Shown: positions 25,426-34,470, counted from the stretch's first letter. The stretch is DNA of 64,000 nucleotides from Bittarella massiliensis (ex Durand et al. 2017) (GCF_001486165.1 NZ_LN908977.1:1216075-1280074); one strand, 5' to 3'. Program-made: numbers and translations. The notes: generated from the sequence alone by a model not told the origin.

Positions 25426-26121
25426 TTACCCCTCAATTTTATACCCCACTCCCCACACCGTCTTGATGTATTTCGGCCGCTCCACCGAGTCGCCCATCTT
25501 CTCGCGCAGGTGGCGGATGTGGGTGGCGATGGTGTTGTTGTTCTTGGTGAAATAGGCCTCGCCCCAAATTTGGGCGAAGAGCTGCTCTGAACCGACCACC
25601 CGCCCCCGCTCCTCGCAGAGGATCTGCAGGATGGCAAATTCGGTGGGGGTGAGCACCAGGGGCTTCCCGTCGAGGGTGCACTCGTGGGTGCCGGGGTCGA
25701 CGGTCAGCCCGCCCCGCACCAGCAGCCCGTCAGGACGGGCGGCGGCGGGGTTGTAGCGGGTGTAGCGCCGCAGCTGCGCCTTGACGCGGGCCACCAGTTC
25801 CAGGGGGCGAAAGGGCTTGGTGACGTAGTCGTCGGCCCCCAGGGCAAAGCCGGTGATCTTGTCGGTCTCCTCCCCCTTGGCCGTCAGCAGAAGGATGGGA
25901 AAGGTGTGCTCCTCCCTGATTTGGCGGCAGAGGGCAAAGCCGTCCCCGTCGGGGAGCATCACGTCCAGCACCGCCAGGTCGATCTTCTCCCCGGCGATGC
26001 AGGCCAGGGCGTCTTTGGCCCGGTAAAAGGTCCGCACCGCAAAGCCCTCGTTTTTCAAGTACACCTCGATGAGGTCGGCGATCTCCCGCTCGTCGTCCAC
26101 CACCAACACCGTCTCGCCCAT
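25426..26121 (-). CDS. OmpR/VanR-type response regulator
   Basis: This 231-residue regulator has a receiver domain with acidic pocket VDDE, phosphoacceptor Asp in LAVLDVMLPDG (about 52) and the Lys of VTKPF (about 101). The C-terminal winged helix (about 135-230) ends TVWGVGYKIEG. GAGGGGG lies before the ATG at 26121. It precedes its cognate kinase. A TACAAT -10 candidate lies at 26153-26158. Target genes are unknown. Confidence 0.95.
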   Translation of the reverse strand: MGETVLVVDDEREIADLIEVYLKNEGFAVRTFYRAKDALACIAGEKIDLAVLDVMLPDGDGFALCRQIREEHTFPILLLTAKGEETDKITGFALGADDYVTKPFRPLELVARVKAQLRRYTRYNPAAARPDGLLVRGGLTVDPGTHECTLDGKPLVLTPTEFAILQILCEERGRVVGSEQLFAQIWGEAYFTKNNNTIATHIRHLREKMGDSVERPKYIKTVWGVGYKIEG

Positions 26122-26248
26122 CTGCGCATCCCCCTCTTCTCCCATTTTCTCCATTGTACCAGAAAAGGGGGCGGATATTTATTGAGAATTTCTGTGTTTT
26201 TGCGAAATACGGCCCTCCTCCAAGCAGGCGGACTTTTTTGCATTTTGG

Positions 26249-26277
26249 TTGCACGGCGGGGAAAAATGGGGTATACT
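26249..26277 (+). promoter_or_regulatory. Promoter of T-box-serS
   Basis: TTGCAC at 26249-26254, a 17-base spacer and TATACT at 26272-26277. Confidence 0.75.
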
Positions 26278-26283
26278 GAAGGC

Positions 26284-26540
26284 AAGAAAACAGCATTTCA
26301 CAGCGACGACGGGAACTGCGGTCCGCGAATCCGCCCAGAGAGCCGGTGGTTGGTGCAAACCGGCGGGAGGGACGGGCCTTTCCACCCCCGAGCTGTCGGC
26401 GACGAGCCGAAGGCCGGTGCCCTTTACCGCACCGTCGAGAGGCCGCCCCGCAGGGGCGAGCAATTTGGGTGGCAACGCGGAAGGAACGCCTTTCGTCCCA
26501 ACAGCGCCGAGAGGGCGGCTGGGGACGGGGGGCTTTTTTG
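26284..26540 (+). promoter_or_regulatory. T-box leader, serine
   Basis: The leader of serS shows stem I with the conserved CAGAGAGCCGG / GGTTGGTGCAAACCGG pair, and the T-box proper as AATTTGGGTGGCAACGCGG (26464-26480). It ends in a terminator (26488-26540). The specifier is probably AGC within CCCGAGCTGTCG, a serine codon, consistent with the downstream gene. Uncharged tRNA-Ser should favour the antiterminator. Confidence 0.92.
26488..26540 (+). terminator. T-box terminator
   Basis: GCC...GTCCC (26488-26499) pairs with GGGAC...GGC (26522-26533) around an inner GC hairpin and is followed by six T. Confidence 0.8.
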
Positions 26541-26577
26541 TTGCCCCACAGCTTTGAAAGAAGAGGAGAGAGAAGCG

Positions 26578-27861
26578 ATGCTGGACATCAATCTGCTGCG
26601 GCAGGACCCCCAGCGGGTCAAGGAGAACATCAAGAAAAAATTTCAGGAGGAAAAGCTGATCCTGGTGGACGAGGTGGTAAAGCTGGACCGGGAGTTCCGC
26701 GAGGCCAAGTCCCGGGGGGATCTGCTGCGCAGCCAGCGCAACTCCATCAGCAAGGAGATCGGCGCCCTGATGGGCAAGGGGCTCAAGGAAGAGGCCGAGA
26801 AGACCAAGGCCAAGGTGGCCGCCATCGCCGGGGAGCTGAGCGAGCTCAAGGCCAAGGAGGAGGAGCTGACCCAGCAGATCCGCGAGCGGATGCTGGTCAT
26901 CCCCAACCTGATCGACGACTCGGTCCCCATCGGCAAGGACGACAGCGAGAACGTGGAGATCGAGCGCTTCGGCGAGCCGGTGGTGCCTGACTTTGAGGTG
27001 CCCTATCACGTGGACATCATGGAGGGGCTCGACGGCATCGACCTGGACAGCGCCCGGCGCACCAGCGGCAACGGCTTTTACTACCTCAAGGGGGACATCG
27101 CCCGGCTGCACTCGGCCATCCTCTCCTACGCCCGGGACTTTATGATCGACCGGGGCTTCACCTACTATGTGCCCCCCTTCATGATCCGCAGCAACGTGGT
27201 CACCGGGGTGATGAGCTTTGCCGAGATGGAGAACATGATGTACAAGATCGAGGGGGAGGACCTCTACCTCATCGGCACCAGCGAGCACTCGATGATTGGC
27301 AAGTTCATCGACACCATCCTCCCCGAGGCCGAGCTGCCCCAGGCCCTCACCAGCTACTCCCCCTGTTTCCGCAAAGAGGTGGGTGCCCACGGCATTGAGG
27401 AGCGGGGGGTCTACCGCATCCACCAGTTTGAAAAACAGGAAATGGTGGTGGTCTGCAAGCCCGAGGACAGCATGATGTGGTACGACAAGCTGTGGCAGAA
27501 CACCGTCGACTTCTTCCGCAGCCTGGACATCCCGGTGCGCACCCTGGAGTGCTGCTCGGGCGACCTGGCCGACCTGAAGGTCAAGAGCCTGGACGTGGAA
27601 GCCTGGTCCCCCCGCCAGAAAAAGTATTTCGAGGTGGGCAGCTGCTCCAACCTGGGCGACGCCCAGGCCCGGCGGCTGGGCATCCGCGTCAAGGGGGCCG
27701 ACGGGAAAAACTACTTCCCCCACACCCTCAACAACACGGTGGTGGCCCCGCCGCGGATGCTCATTGCCTATCTGGAAAACAACCTCCAGGCAGACGGCAC
27801 CGTGGCCATCCCCCAGCCGCTGCGGATGTACATGGGCGGCAAGGACAAGCTGGAAAAATAG
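26578..27861 (+). CDS. serS: Seryl-tRNA synthetase
   Basis: This 427-residue class II synthetase charges tRNA-Ser. It has an N-terminal antiparallel coiled-coil arm (about 30-100), motif 2 around SPCFRKEVGAHG...RGVYRIHQFEK and motif 3 near NNTVVAPPRMLIAYLEN. Length is typical. GAGGAGAG precedes the ATG, and the gene is controlled by the serine T-box upstream. Confidence 0.99.
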   Translation: MLDINLLRQDPQRVKENIKKKFQEEKLILVDEVVKLDREFREAKSRGDLLRSQRNSISKEIGALMGKGLKEEAEKTKAKVAAIAGELSELKAKEEELTQQIRERMLVIPNLIDDSVPIGKDDSENVEIERFGEPVVPDFEVPYHVDIMEGLDGIDLDSARRTSGNGFYYLKGDIARLHSAILSYARDFMIDRGFTYYVPPFMIRSNVVTGVMSFAEMENMMYKIEGEDLYLIGTSEHSMIGKFIDTILPEAELPQALTSYSPCFRKEVGAHGIEERGVYRIHQFEKQEMVVVCKPEDSMMWYDKLWQNTVDFFRSLDIPVRTLECCSGDLADLKVKSLDVEAWSPRQKKYFEVGSCSNLGDAQARRLGIRVKGADGKNYFPHTLNNTVVAPPRMLIAYLENNLQADGTVAIPQPLRMYMGGKDKLEK

Positions 27862-27874
27862 AGCGATCTGCCCA

Positions 27875-27910
27875 AGAGAGGGGCGCCGGTCTGGCGCCCC
27901 TCTCTTTTTT
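27875..27910 (+). terminator. Terminator of serS
   Basis: A 13-bp stem AGAGAGGGGCGCC / GGCGCCCCTCTCT is followed by TTTTT. Confidence 0.92.
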
Positions 27911-28395
27911 GCGGCCATTTTCCCGTTTTCCCTCCGCCCTCCGCCGTTCCCTCTCGCCGGCAAAGGGCGGCGCCCGACGGTGGCGTGTCCACCCGGGCCT
28001 CTCCTCCTGCCTCCCGGACGGGCAAAACAGCGGGCCCGGCGGCAGGACGGGCAGAGAGGCTCGGCTGCACAGTTACCGATGGTCCCCCTGTCCGCCCCGA
28101 AAGCAAGCAGAGACACCGCCGCCTTGTTGGGACATCCCCGCCGCCCCCCCGAAAATCGCTGTACTGCGCCCAACGTCGGCCCTCACGGTGGGAGGGATCG
28201 GCCCACGCAAAAAGCCTCTTTTCCAGCGACGACAGCCGCTTCCGCAGCTCCACCGAAAAGCCCCTTCTCCCATATTTTTCGCGGGATCGCACAGGTCCGC
28301 TTGGCCCGCTGCAAGGCGACCCCCTCTCCTCCCTGTGCTCTTGCACAATTTCAGTCTCCACTTTTCTACACTGTCATAGAATGTTTCACAAACTC
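27911..28395. other. Gene-free stretch after serS
   Basis: No gene, RNA or repeat could be supported in these 485 bases. They end at the promoter of the lipoprotein cluster. Confidence 0.5.
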
Positions 28396-28423
28396 TTCAC
28401 CGTTTTGTTTTTTATGCTATAAT
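28396..28423 (+). promoter_or_regulatory. Promoter of lipoprotein cluster
   Basis: TTCACC at 28396-28401, a 16-base spacer and TATAAT at 28418-28423. It lies before the pseudogene and may now serve the intact genes downstream. Confidence 0.65.
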
Positions 28424-28486
28424 AGTAAAAAGGTTTTGTCGAAATCAGTCGATGTGGACAGCTCATCCATTCGGGAGGAGGGGCAG

Positions 28487-29118
28487 TGCGAAGAAGAGGT
28501 TCGGTGGGGCGCTGGCACTGTTCCTCGCCCTGACGCTGGTCCTCACCGGCTGTGGGGCCAACCACAAGGAGGCGATCTAGGGACGCCGTCAACGGCTACT
28601 TTGCCACCCTGCAGGCAGGCGATTTGGAGGGGCTGGACGAGCTGTGCACCGACAACTTCACCGACGAGTACAAAATCCGCTTTTACTGCAATGCCATGAA
28701 GGCGGAATTCGGCACCACCTCGCTGGGCGGCGGGTTTGAGAAGCGGGGACAGGCATTCGCCAAGTACCTGGCCGCGCACACCATCCGCCAATACAGCCTG
28801 GTGAGCGCCAAGGAGGAGAATGGCCATGCCACCGCCGTTCTCACCGGAAAGAAGATCGACCTGCTCAACGACTCCTTCCCTGTGTACAACAAGGATTTGG
28901 GCACCCAGTGCGTCAATGAGCACCTCTACGAGCTGCCGCTGTCCTGCAGACCCAAGGGAAAAGGCGATGGAGGAAAAGATCTCCGAAGGGCTTTACGGCC
29001 TCCTCTTTGAGAAGATGCGCACTTCGGCGGACAGCGGCCCCGGCAGAGGATTTTGAGATGGAGATGACCCTAAAACAGGCCGATGGAAGGTAGCTGGTCA
29101 GCCGCACCCGGCCCAACT
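28487..29118 (+). pseudogene. Decayed lipoprotein paralogue
   Basis: This is a broken copy of the three intact lipoproteins downstream. It still reads FGGALALFLALTLVLTGCG and then NHKEAI before a TAG. Removing one T (ATC-T-AGG near 28579) restores RDAVNGYFATLQAGD. The body then runs in frame to HLYEL; two more one-base losses (near 28933 and 28955) shift the frame before EKAMEEKISEGLYGLLFEKM. Another shift near 29035 and a TAG in place of an expected TGG (29089) follow, and the GTG start is out of frame. The promoter and GGAGGAG site remain, so the decay looks recent. Confidence 0.85.
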
Positions 29119-29176
29119 AGACGGAAGCGCAGAGCGCCCCGCCGGGAAAAGGGCGTTTGCAAAAGGGGGAAGTGAC

Positions 29177-29836
29177 ATGAAAAAATGGGGAAGCATCCTG
29201 TTGGCCGCCCTGCTCTGCCTCGCCCTTTCGGGGTGCGGGAAGAGGGATCAGCAGGCCATTGAGAGCACCGTCAACAATTTCTTTGCCGCCGTGCAGGAGG
29301 GCGAGTGGGAGAGGGCAACGGAGGAGAGCTGCACCCCGCGCTACGACTCCGGCACCTTCCGCATCGAGGACAAGGTCGCCTACTACTACGACCTGATCCA
29401 CGTCCTCCTCCGCGAGAACCTGGGCGACACCTTCCGCCAGGAGGGGGAGCGGTTTCTCCAGCACGCCTTGAGCAAATTTGTCCCCAGCTACGCCATCGAA
29501 AGCATTGAAATCGAGAAGGGCTCTCCTACCAAAGAGCGAACGGCTAGGGTGACGGTGCGCGGCAAGTCCATTGATTTCCACCAGTTGCCCCTGCAGTTGG
29601 AGCCGGAGGCCATCATCACCCAGTACACCGACACCCACCTGTACGAATTGGCCGCCATCCTGCGCTCCCAAGGGGAGGACGCCATGGGACAGTGGCTCTA
29701 CGATGCTGTCGCCCCCCTGATTTACGACGACCTCTGCAAACAGGTCGACGAGATCGAGTCCGTCGACTTCGCCTGCGTTTTGACCCTCAAGGGAAACGAC
29801 GGCGAGTGGCGCATCGATCGCATTCAGGAACTGTAA
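29177..29836 (+). CDS. Tandem lipoprotein paralogue 1
   Basis: This 219-residue lipoprotein has lipobox LSGC (Cys20 region) after a 19-residue hydrophobic signal, then KRDQQAIESTVNNFFAAVQEGEW. This pattern is shared with its neighbours and resembles DUF4878/DUF5105-type NTF2-like lipoprotein domains (inference). Conserved later blocks are FRQEGERFLQHALSKFV and HLYELAAILRSQGEDAM. GGGGGAAG precedes the ATG. It follows the pseudogene by about 60 bases. Confidence 0.88.
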   Translation: MKKWGSILLAALLCLALSGCGKRDQQAIESTVNNFFAAVQEGEWERATEESCTPRYDSGTFRIEDKVAYYYDLIHVLLRENLGDTFRQEGERFLQHALSKFVPSYAIESIEIEKGSPTKERTARVTVRGKSIDFHQLPLQLEPEAIITQYTDTHLYELAAILRSQGEDAMGQWLYDAVAPLIYDDLCKQVDEIESVDFACVLTLKGNDGEWRIDRIQEL

Positions 29837-29942
29837 AAAAGCAGCCTGCCGGCAAAAAAGAGGAGGATGCCCCATCCCCGGCAGAGCGCTTTGAGAGGGC
29901 GGCCGACCCGTCTGGGCGACCGCCCGCGAAAGGAGAAGGAAT

Positions 29943-30569
29943 ATGAAAAAGCTCATCAGTACCGCCCTTGTCGTTGTGCTCTGCCTGGCCCTCACCGGCT
30001 GCGGCAACAAGGACGAAAAGGCCATTCAAGAGGTGGTCAACGGCTATTTTGCCGCCTTTCAGGCGGGGGATCTGAGCGGGGCCAAGGACTTTTGCGACGA
30101 TGATCTCTCGGACCACACCACCATGGTCCTCTCTGCCGAGGTGATGGGGGGATTTGTCACCGACCAATTCGGCGACGTCTTCCGCAGTGAGGCCGAGCAG
30201 TTTGGCAAGGACACCATCGCCAAATTTGTCAAGGAGTACAAGCTGGACAGCCTCTCCATCGAAAAGGGGAAGGCGGTCGCCACCCTCAGCGTCAAGATGC
30301 TCGACTTGGGCCAGCTCCCCATGGACAATACGGCGCTGGTGCAGGAGTTGGGCAACCAGTACACCGAGGACCACATGTACGAGCTGATTGCCGTCATGCA
30401 GACCCAGGGAGAGGCGGCCATGAAGAAAAAACTCTATGACGGGGTGGCCCCTCTCCTCTTTCAAAAGATGGGCGAAAGTGTGGACAAGATCAAGGCGGTG
30501 GACTACACCTTTGAGGTGAAACTCGAAAAGCAGAACGACCGCTGGGTCATCACCCAGCTCTCCCGGTAG
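29943..30569 (+). CDS. Tandem lipoprotein paralogue 2
   Basis: This 208-residue lipoprotein has lipobox LTGC (Cys20), then GNKDEKAIQEVVNGYFAAFQAGD, the same domain as its neighbours, with HMYELIAVMQTQGEAAMKKKLYDG near residue 145. It is the closest to the reconstructed pseudogene. AAAGGAGAAGG precedes the ATG, and a strong terminator follows. Confidence 0.9.
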   Translation: MKKLISTALVVVLCLALTGCGNKDEKAIQEVVNGYFAAFQAGDLSGAKDFCDDDLSDHTTMVLSAEVMGGFVTDQFGDVFRSEAEQFGKDTIAKFVKEYKLDSLSIEKGKAVATLSVKMLDLGQLPMDNTALVQELGNQYTEDHMYELIAVMQTQGEAAMKKKLYDGVAPLLFQKMGESVDKIKAVDYTFEVKLEKQNDRWVITQLSR

Positions 30570-30588
30570 GTCCAGCTTCCCCCTCCGC

Positions 30589-30623
30589 AAAAAAGAGAGC
30601 CGCTTTAGACGGCTCTCTTTTTT
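30589..30623. terminator. Terminator after lipoprotein 2
   Basis: AAAAAAGAGAGCCG pairs with CGGCTCTCTTTTTT around a 7-base loop. Confidence 0.92.
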
Positions 30624-30736
30624 GCGCTGTCGGTCGGACAGACATCCTCCTCCCCTTTCGCTGCCGTTTGTTCGCCTTTTTCCCTCGATTTTTCGGTTTT
30701 GCGGCCAAAACAGTCCACAAATTTTTGTATCTGTGG

Positions 30737-30742
30737 TATAAT
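30737..30742 (+). promoter_or_regulatory. -10 of lipoprotein 3
   Basis: TATAAT with TCCACA 17 bases upstream (30714-30719). The -35 matches the consensus at only four of six positions. It gives the third paralogue its own transcript. Confidence 0.6.
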
Positions 30743-30774
30743 GGCAACAACATTTCTTTTGAAAGAGGGATTAT

Positions 30775-31410
30775 ATGAAAAAACTGGCAACACTCACACT
30801 GGTCCTGGCGCTCTGCGTCTCCATGACCGGCTGTGGAAAAAACAACAAAGAGGCCATCAAAAACGCCGTGGACAGCTACTTCACCGCCATGCAGGCGGGG
30901 GACGTGCAGGCGTTGAGCGCGGCCTGTGAAGAGGGCTATTCCGACGAGATGGGGCTGGTCGAGTTTGAGAAGACCCTCGACGAGTCCTTCGGCGCCGAGG
31001 AGATGGGCGAGGTCTTCCAGACCGAGGCCAAAGACTTCTTCAAAAACGTGGTCAGCAAGGTGATCAAAGAGTACACCCTGGTGAGCGCCGAGGAGAAAAA
31101 CGGCGAGGCCTACGCCGTCGTCAACATCAAACAGCTCGACTTTGACAGCATCGACTTCTCCACCGCCTCTGAGGAGTTCGCCCTTCTGGGCCAGACCTAC
31201 GCGCTGGAGCACATGGACGAGCTGCTGGAAGTCATGCAGAACGAGGGAGAGGCCGCCATGCAGCAGAAGCTGACCGACGCCCTGGCCCCCCAGCTGTTTG
31301 ACAAGATGGAAGAGATCGTCGCCGCCGCCCCCTACGTGGACTCCACCCTGAAGGTGACCGTCGTCGAGCACGGTGACAAGTGGCTGATCTCGGGCGTTTA
31401 CGAGCAGTAG
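30775..31410 (+). CDS. Tandem lipoprotein paralogue 3
   Basis: This 211-residue lipoprotein has lipobox MTGC (Cys20), then GKNNKEAIKNAVDSYFTAMQAGDVQ and, near residue 145, HMDELLEVMQNEGEAAMQQKLTDA. Same NTF2-like or DUF5105-like architecture as its neighbours. Anchored outside the membrane; ligand unknown. Own promoter and terminator. Confidence 0.9.
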   Translation: MKKLATLTLVLALCVSMTGCGKNNKEAIKNAVDSYFTAMQAGDVQALSAACEEGYSDEMGLVEFEKTLDESFGAEEMGEVFQTEAKDFFKNVVSKVIKEYTLVSAEEKNGEAYAVVNIKQLDFDSIDFSTASEEFALLGQTYALEHMDELLEVMQNEGEAAMQQKLTDALAPQLFDKMEEIVAAAPYVDSTLKVTVVEHGDKWLISGVYEQ

Positions 31411-31431
31411 ATCGCACCGAACAATCAAAAA

Positions 31432-31471
31432 CAGGCGGGCGCTCCCCAGCGGGGACGCCCGCCTGCTTTTT
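31432..31471 (+). terminator. Terminator after lipoprotein 3
   Basis: CAGGCGGGCG pairs with CGCCCGCCTG and is followed by CTTTTTG. Confidence 0.9.
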
Positions 31472-31547
31472 GTCCTCCCCTTTGCAGGGATCGGGGAAAA
31501 TCGCCGCCCTCTTCCCCGCCGCGCAGGGCAGATTGAAAAGCCGCCGC

Positions 31548-31589
31548 AAAAAAAGGCATTCGGCCCGGTTGGGCCGAATGCCTTTTTTC
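31548..31589. terminator. Bidirectional terminator next to bofA
   Basis: A long A/T-flanked stem GGCATTCGGCCC / GGGCCGAATGCC with T runs on both strands. It ends the yaaL-bofA transcript. Confidence 0.92.
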
Positions 31590-31629
31590 TCCCCCCGAGG
31601 CCTTGGCCCGCCGGAGCTCCTATGTACCC

Positions 31630-31896
31630 TCACAGCCCAAAGAGGAATTTCAAGAAGAGCATCCCCACCACCCCCGGCACCCCCAGCACCGCCGAGGCGC
31701 CGCAGGTGTAGAAGTTGAGCTTGAGGGTCGGCCCGATAAAGGGCGAGAGCACGTTGAGCAGCAGCAGAACGCAGATGCCCGCCAGGCCGGTAAAGAGGGC
31801 GGTGGGACAGGGGTGCCGCCCCCGCGAAAAGGCCCAGATCATGCAGAGCACGGCCACCACCGCCACCGCGATGAGGGCCCAGGTATAGCTGTCCAT
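31630..31896 (-). CDS. bofA: BofA family pro-sigma-K processing inhibitor
   Basis: This small membrane protein (88 residues from the second ATG) has three hydrophobic segments and the BofA family ending LGVPGVVGMLFLKFLF. In Bacillus, BofA restrains the SpoIVFB protease that activates sigma-K in the mother cell, so this is a sporulation marker. An ATG four codons further upstream has AAGGGG touching it, so I prefer 31896. It follows yaaL as in other Firmicutes, but recR is not beside them here. Confidence 0.85.
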   Translation of the reverse strand: MDSYTWALIAVAVVAVLCMIWAFSRGRHPCPTALFTGLAGICVLLLLNVLSPFIGPTLKLNFYTCGASAVLGVPGVVGMLFLKFLFGL

Positions 31897-31932
31897 CCTG
31901 TTTTCCATCCCCTTTTATGGCGGGGGCAGGGC

Positions 31933-32202
31933 TCATCCCTGCGCCCCGATGTGCAGTCCCTTTTCCTTTGCCTTGCGGTAGAGAAAGGCGAGTCTGCTCT
32001 CCAGCGCCTGCATTTCAAAGGCAGCCGCGTCGATGAGCAGGTCGTCACAGGAAAAGTTGAACCGGTTGACCGCCGCCGCCAACTCGTCGTTGGTGCGGGC
32101 GATGTCCCCCAATATCTGCTCCAGGTCGGAAGGCTGCTCCTCGCCTTTGGCCCGGCGCAGCCAGTCTCGCGCGCTCGCACGCGCCTTGATGATCGCTTCC
32201 AC
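31933..32202 (-). CDS. yaaL: YaaL (DUF2508) protein
   Basis: This 89-residue, mostly helical cytoplasmic protein shows the DUF2508 pattern: IARTNDELAAAVNRFNFSCDDLLIDAAAFEMQALESRLAFLYRKAKEKG. Function unknown. It is typically encoded upstream of bofA. The start is GTG with AAGGGGG upstream. Confidence 0.85.
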   Translation of the reverse strand: MEAIIKARASARDWLRRAKGEEQPSDLEQILGDIARTNDELAAAVNRFNFSCDDLLIDAAAFEMQALESRLAFLYRKAKEKGLHIGAQG

Positions 32203-32361
32203 TGGGAAATCCCCCTTCCGCTTCGCTGTCGGTAGTGGTAGTCTGCCCGGTCGCTACCATTTGTATGCAGCGGGGGAAGGTTTTAGTAACCCGCACCCGG
32301 GCGCAAAAAGAGGGCGGAGCCGCAGCTCCGCCCTCGCAAAGGCGTTTTGGAAGGAAAAAAG

Positions 32362-34470
32362 CTATTTTGCCAGGTCAAAATCCACCTGGCCCAGGGAGAC
32401 GTTGACCGCCCGCACCTTGACCCTGACCGGGTCGCCGATGCGCAGGGTGCGGCCGGTGCGCTCCTCCACCAGCTTGGTGCCGTCCTCCGACAGTTCAAAG
32501 TCGGTGTTCTCGATGGTCGCCAGCCGCACCAGCCCCTCGGCGGTGTTGGGCAGCTGGACGTAAAAGCCGTAGCTGGCCACGCCGGAGATGATCCCGTCCA
32601 GCTCCTGGCCCACAAACCGCTCCATGTACTGGGCCTTGTAGGCGTCGTCACAGGAGCGCTCGGCCAGCATGGCCCCGATTTCGCGGTTGGTGGACTGAAG
32701 GGCCGCCTCCTTGACAAACTCGCCGTAGCGCTTTTTGATCTCCTCGGCCGGCACCCCGTCCAGATAGTCGGTGAGGATGCGGTGGATCGAGAGGTCGGGG
32801 TAGCGGCGGATGGGGGAGGTGAAGTGGGTGTAGTCGTGCAGCGACAGGCTGTAGTGGCCCAGAGGGGTCTCGGCGTACTTGGCCTTGGCCATGGAGCGCA
32901 GCACCATCTTGTGGATGAGGATCTGCTCGGGCTTGCCCCGGGTGGCGTCCAGCACATCGGCCAGCACCTTGGAGGGGGCCCCGGCCTTGATTTTCAGGTA
33001 GGGGTGGCCAAAGGCCTTGACGATCCCCTGCAACACCTCCAACCGCTCGGGGTCGGGGTCCTCGTGCACCCGGTAGACAAAGGGGAGCTGTTTCTCCCTG
33101 CCAAAGCGGGCCACGGCCTCGTTGGCGGTGAGCATGAACTCCTCGATCATCTTCTCCGAGTCGCCCCGGTCCCTCACCAGGATGTCCACCGGGTCGCCGT
33201 TCTCGTCGATGACGATTTTGGCCTCCATGCTCTCGATGTTCATGGCCCCCCGGCCAAAGCGGCGGGCCTCCAGCACCTTGCCGAAGGCGCCCATCTGCAA
33301 AAGGGTCTCCTTCACCTGGGCGTAGGCCGCCTCCACCTCGGGGGTGGCGGTGCCGTCCAGAAGGGCGTTTACCTCGCTGTAAGCGCACTTTTTGCAGGAG
33401 CGGATCACCGTCTTGGCGATGCGGTAGCCGAGGATCTCGCCCGAGGGGGCCATCTTGCAGATGCAGGAGAGGGCCAGCCGGTCCTCGTCGGGGTTGAGGG
33501 AGCAGACCCCGTTGGAGAGCTCCACCGGCAGCATGGGCACCACCGCGTTGGCGTAGTAGACCGAGGTGCCCCGCTCAAAGGCCTCGGCGTCCAGGGCGCT
33601 GCCCCGCTTCACGTAGTGGGACACGTCGGCGATGTGCACCCCCAGCTCGAAACCGCCCTCCACCTGGCGAAAGGAGATGGCGTCGTCGATGTCCTTGGTC
33701 TCCTTGCTGTCGATGGTGAAGATGCACCAGTCCCGCAGGTCCTCTCTGCCGGCAAAGTCGGCGGGGTCCACCCCCCGCTCGCCCACGGCCGCGGCCTCCT
33801 GCAGGGTGGCCTCGTCAAAGTCCAGCTTGACCTTGTTCTCCACCAGGATGGCGTCGCAGCAGTTTTTGGCCTTTTTGCTGTCGCCGAAGACGGTGACCAC
33901 CTCGGCCACGTGGCTGAAGTGGCTCTTGCCCCGCACCGCCAGCTTGACCATCACCTTGTCGCCGTCCTTGGCGGTCCCCACGCTGGAGGGGCGCACCTGG
34001 ATGTCGGTCTTGGGCATCGAGTCGAGCACCACCCAGCAGCTCTGGCCGGCCTGGTGCAGCACCCCGATGTAGCCGCCGTCGGGGTCGGGGGTGACGTGGA
34101 GCACCTCGCCCTCCAGCGATTGGCCGGTGCGGCTGGGGCGGGTCTTCAGCAGCACCTTCTCCCCCGCCATGGCCCCCATCAAAAAGCGGCCGGGGATGAA
34201 GACCTGGGTGCCCTCCTCGTCGTCGAGCTGGGCAAAGCCAAATTTGCCCGCCACCTTGACCACTGTGCCGCTGACGATGCCCAGCCGGGAGCAGAGGGCG
34301 TAGCCGCTCTCCTTGGAGAAGTAGACCTTGCCCTCCCTCTCCAGCTCGTTGAGGCAGGCCCGGATCTGGTACTTCTGAAAGCTGGGCATCCGGGTGCACA
34401 GCAGCTTCATGTTCATGTAGGGCTGACGGGATTCCCGCAGCTGTTTCTCTACCGTTTCTTTCAGTTTAAT
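32362..34470 (-). CDS. rnr: Ribonuclease R
   Basis: This 3'-5' exoribonuclease (about 702 residues) degrades structured RNA. It has an N-terminal winged-helix/cold-shock part (KFGFAQLDDEEGTQVFIP). The catalytic RNB domain has four acidic residues in DSKETKDIDDAISF and HIADVSHYV, the motif HYSLSLHDYTHFTSPIRRYPD and an S1 domain at the end (ELDGIISGVASYGFYVQLP). The first ATG in frame (34416) lacks a ribosome binding site, while the reading frame continues upstream as LKETVEKQLRESRQPY. ATT at 34470 lies nine bases after AGG, and CTG at 34464 is the alternative. Partner of secG, as often in Firmicutes. Confidence 0.93.
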   Translation of the reverse strand: MKLKETVEKQLRESRQPYMNMKLLCTRMPSFQKYQIRACLNELEREGKVYFSKESGYALCSRLGIVSGTVVKVAGKFGFAQLDDEEGTQVFIPGRFLMGAMAGEKVLLKTRPSRTGQSLEGEVLHVTPDPDGGYIGVLHQAGQSCWVVLDSMPKTDIQVRPSSVGTAKDGDKVMVKLAVRGKSHFSHVAEVVTVFGDSKKAKNCCDAILVENKVKLDFDEATLQEAAAVGERGVDPADFAGREDLRDWCIFTIDSKETKDIDDAISFRQVEGGFELGVHIADVSHYVKRGSALDAEAFERGTSVYYANAVVPMLPVELSNGVCSLNPDEDRLALSCICKMAPSGEILGYRIAKTVIRSCKKCAYSEVNALLDGTATPEVEAAYAQVKETLLQMGAFGKVLEARRFGRGAMNIESMEAKIVIDENGDPVDILVRDRGDSEKMIEEFMLTANEAVARFGREKQLPFVYRVHEDPDPERLEVLQGIVKAFGHPYLKIKAGAPSKVLADVLDATRGKPEQILIHKMVLRSMAKAKYAETPLGHYSLSLHDYTHFTSPIRRYPDLSIHRILTDYLDGVPAEEIKKRYGEFVKEAALQSTNREIGAMLAERSCDDAYKAQYMERFVGQELDGIISGVASYGFYVQLPNTAEGLVRLATIENTDFELSEDGTKLVEERTGRTLRIGDPVRVKVRAVNVSLGQVDFDLAK

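Noticed and set aside
24282..26121. Vancomycin resistance operon
   Set aside because: The kinase/regulator pair resembles VanSR in architecture, but no vanH, vanA/B, vanX or vanY genes are adjacent.
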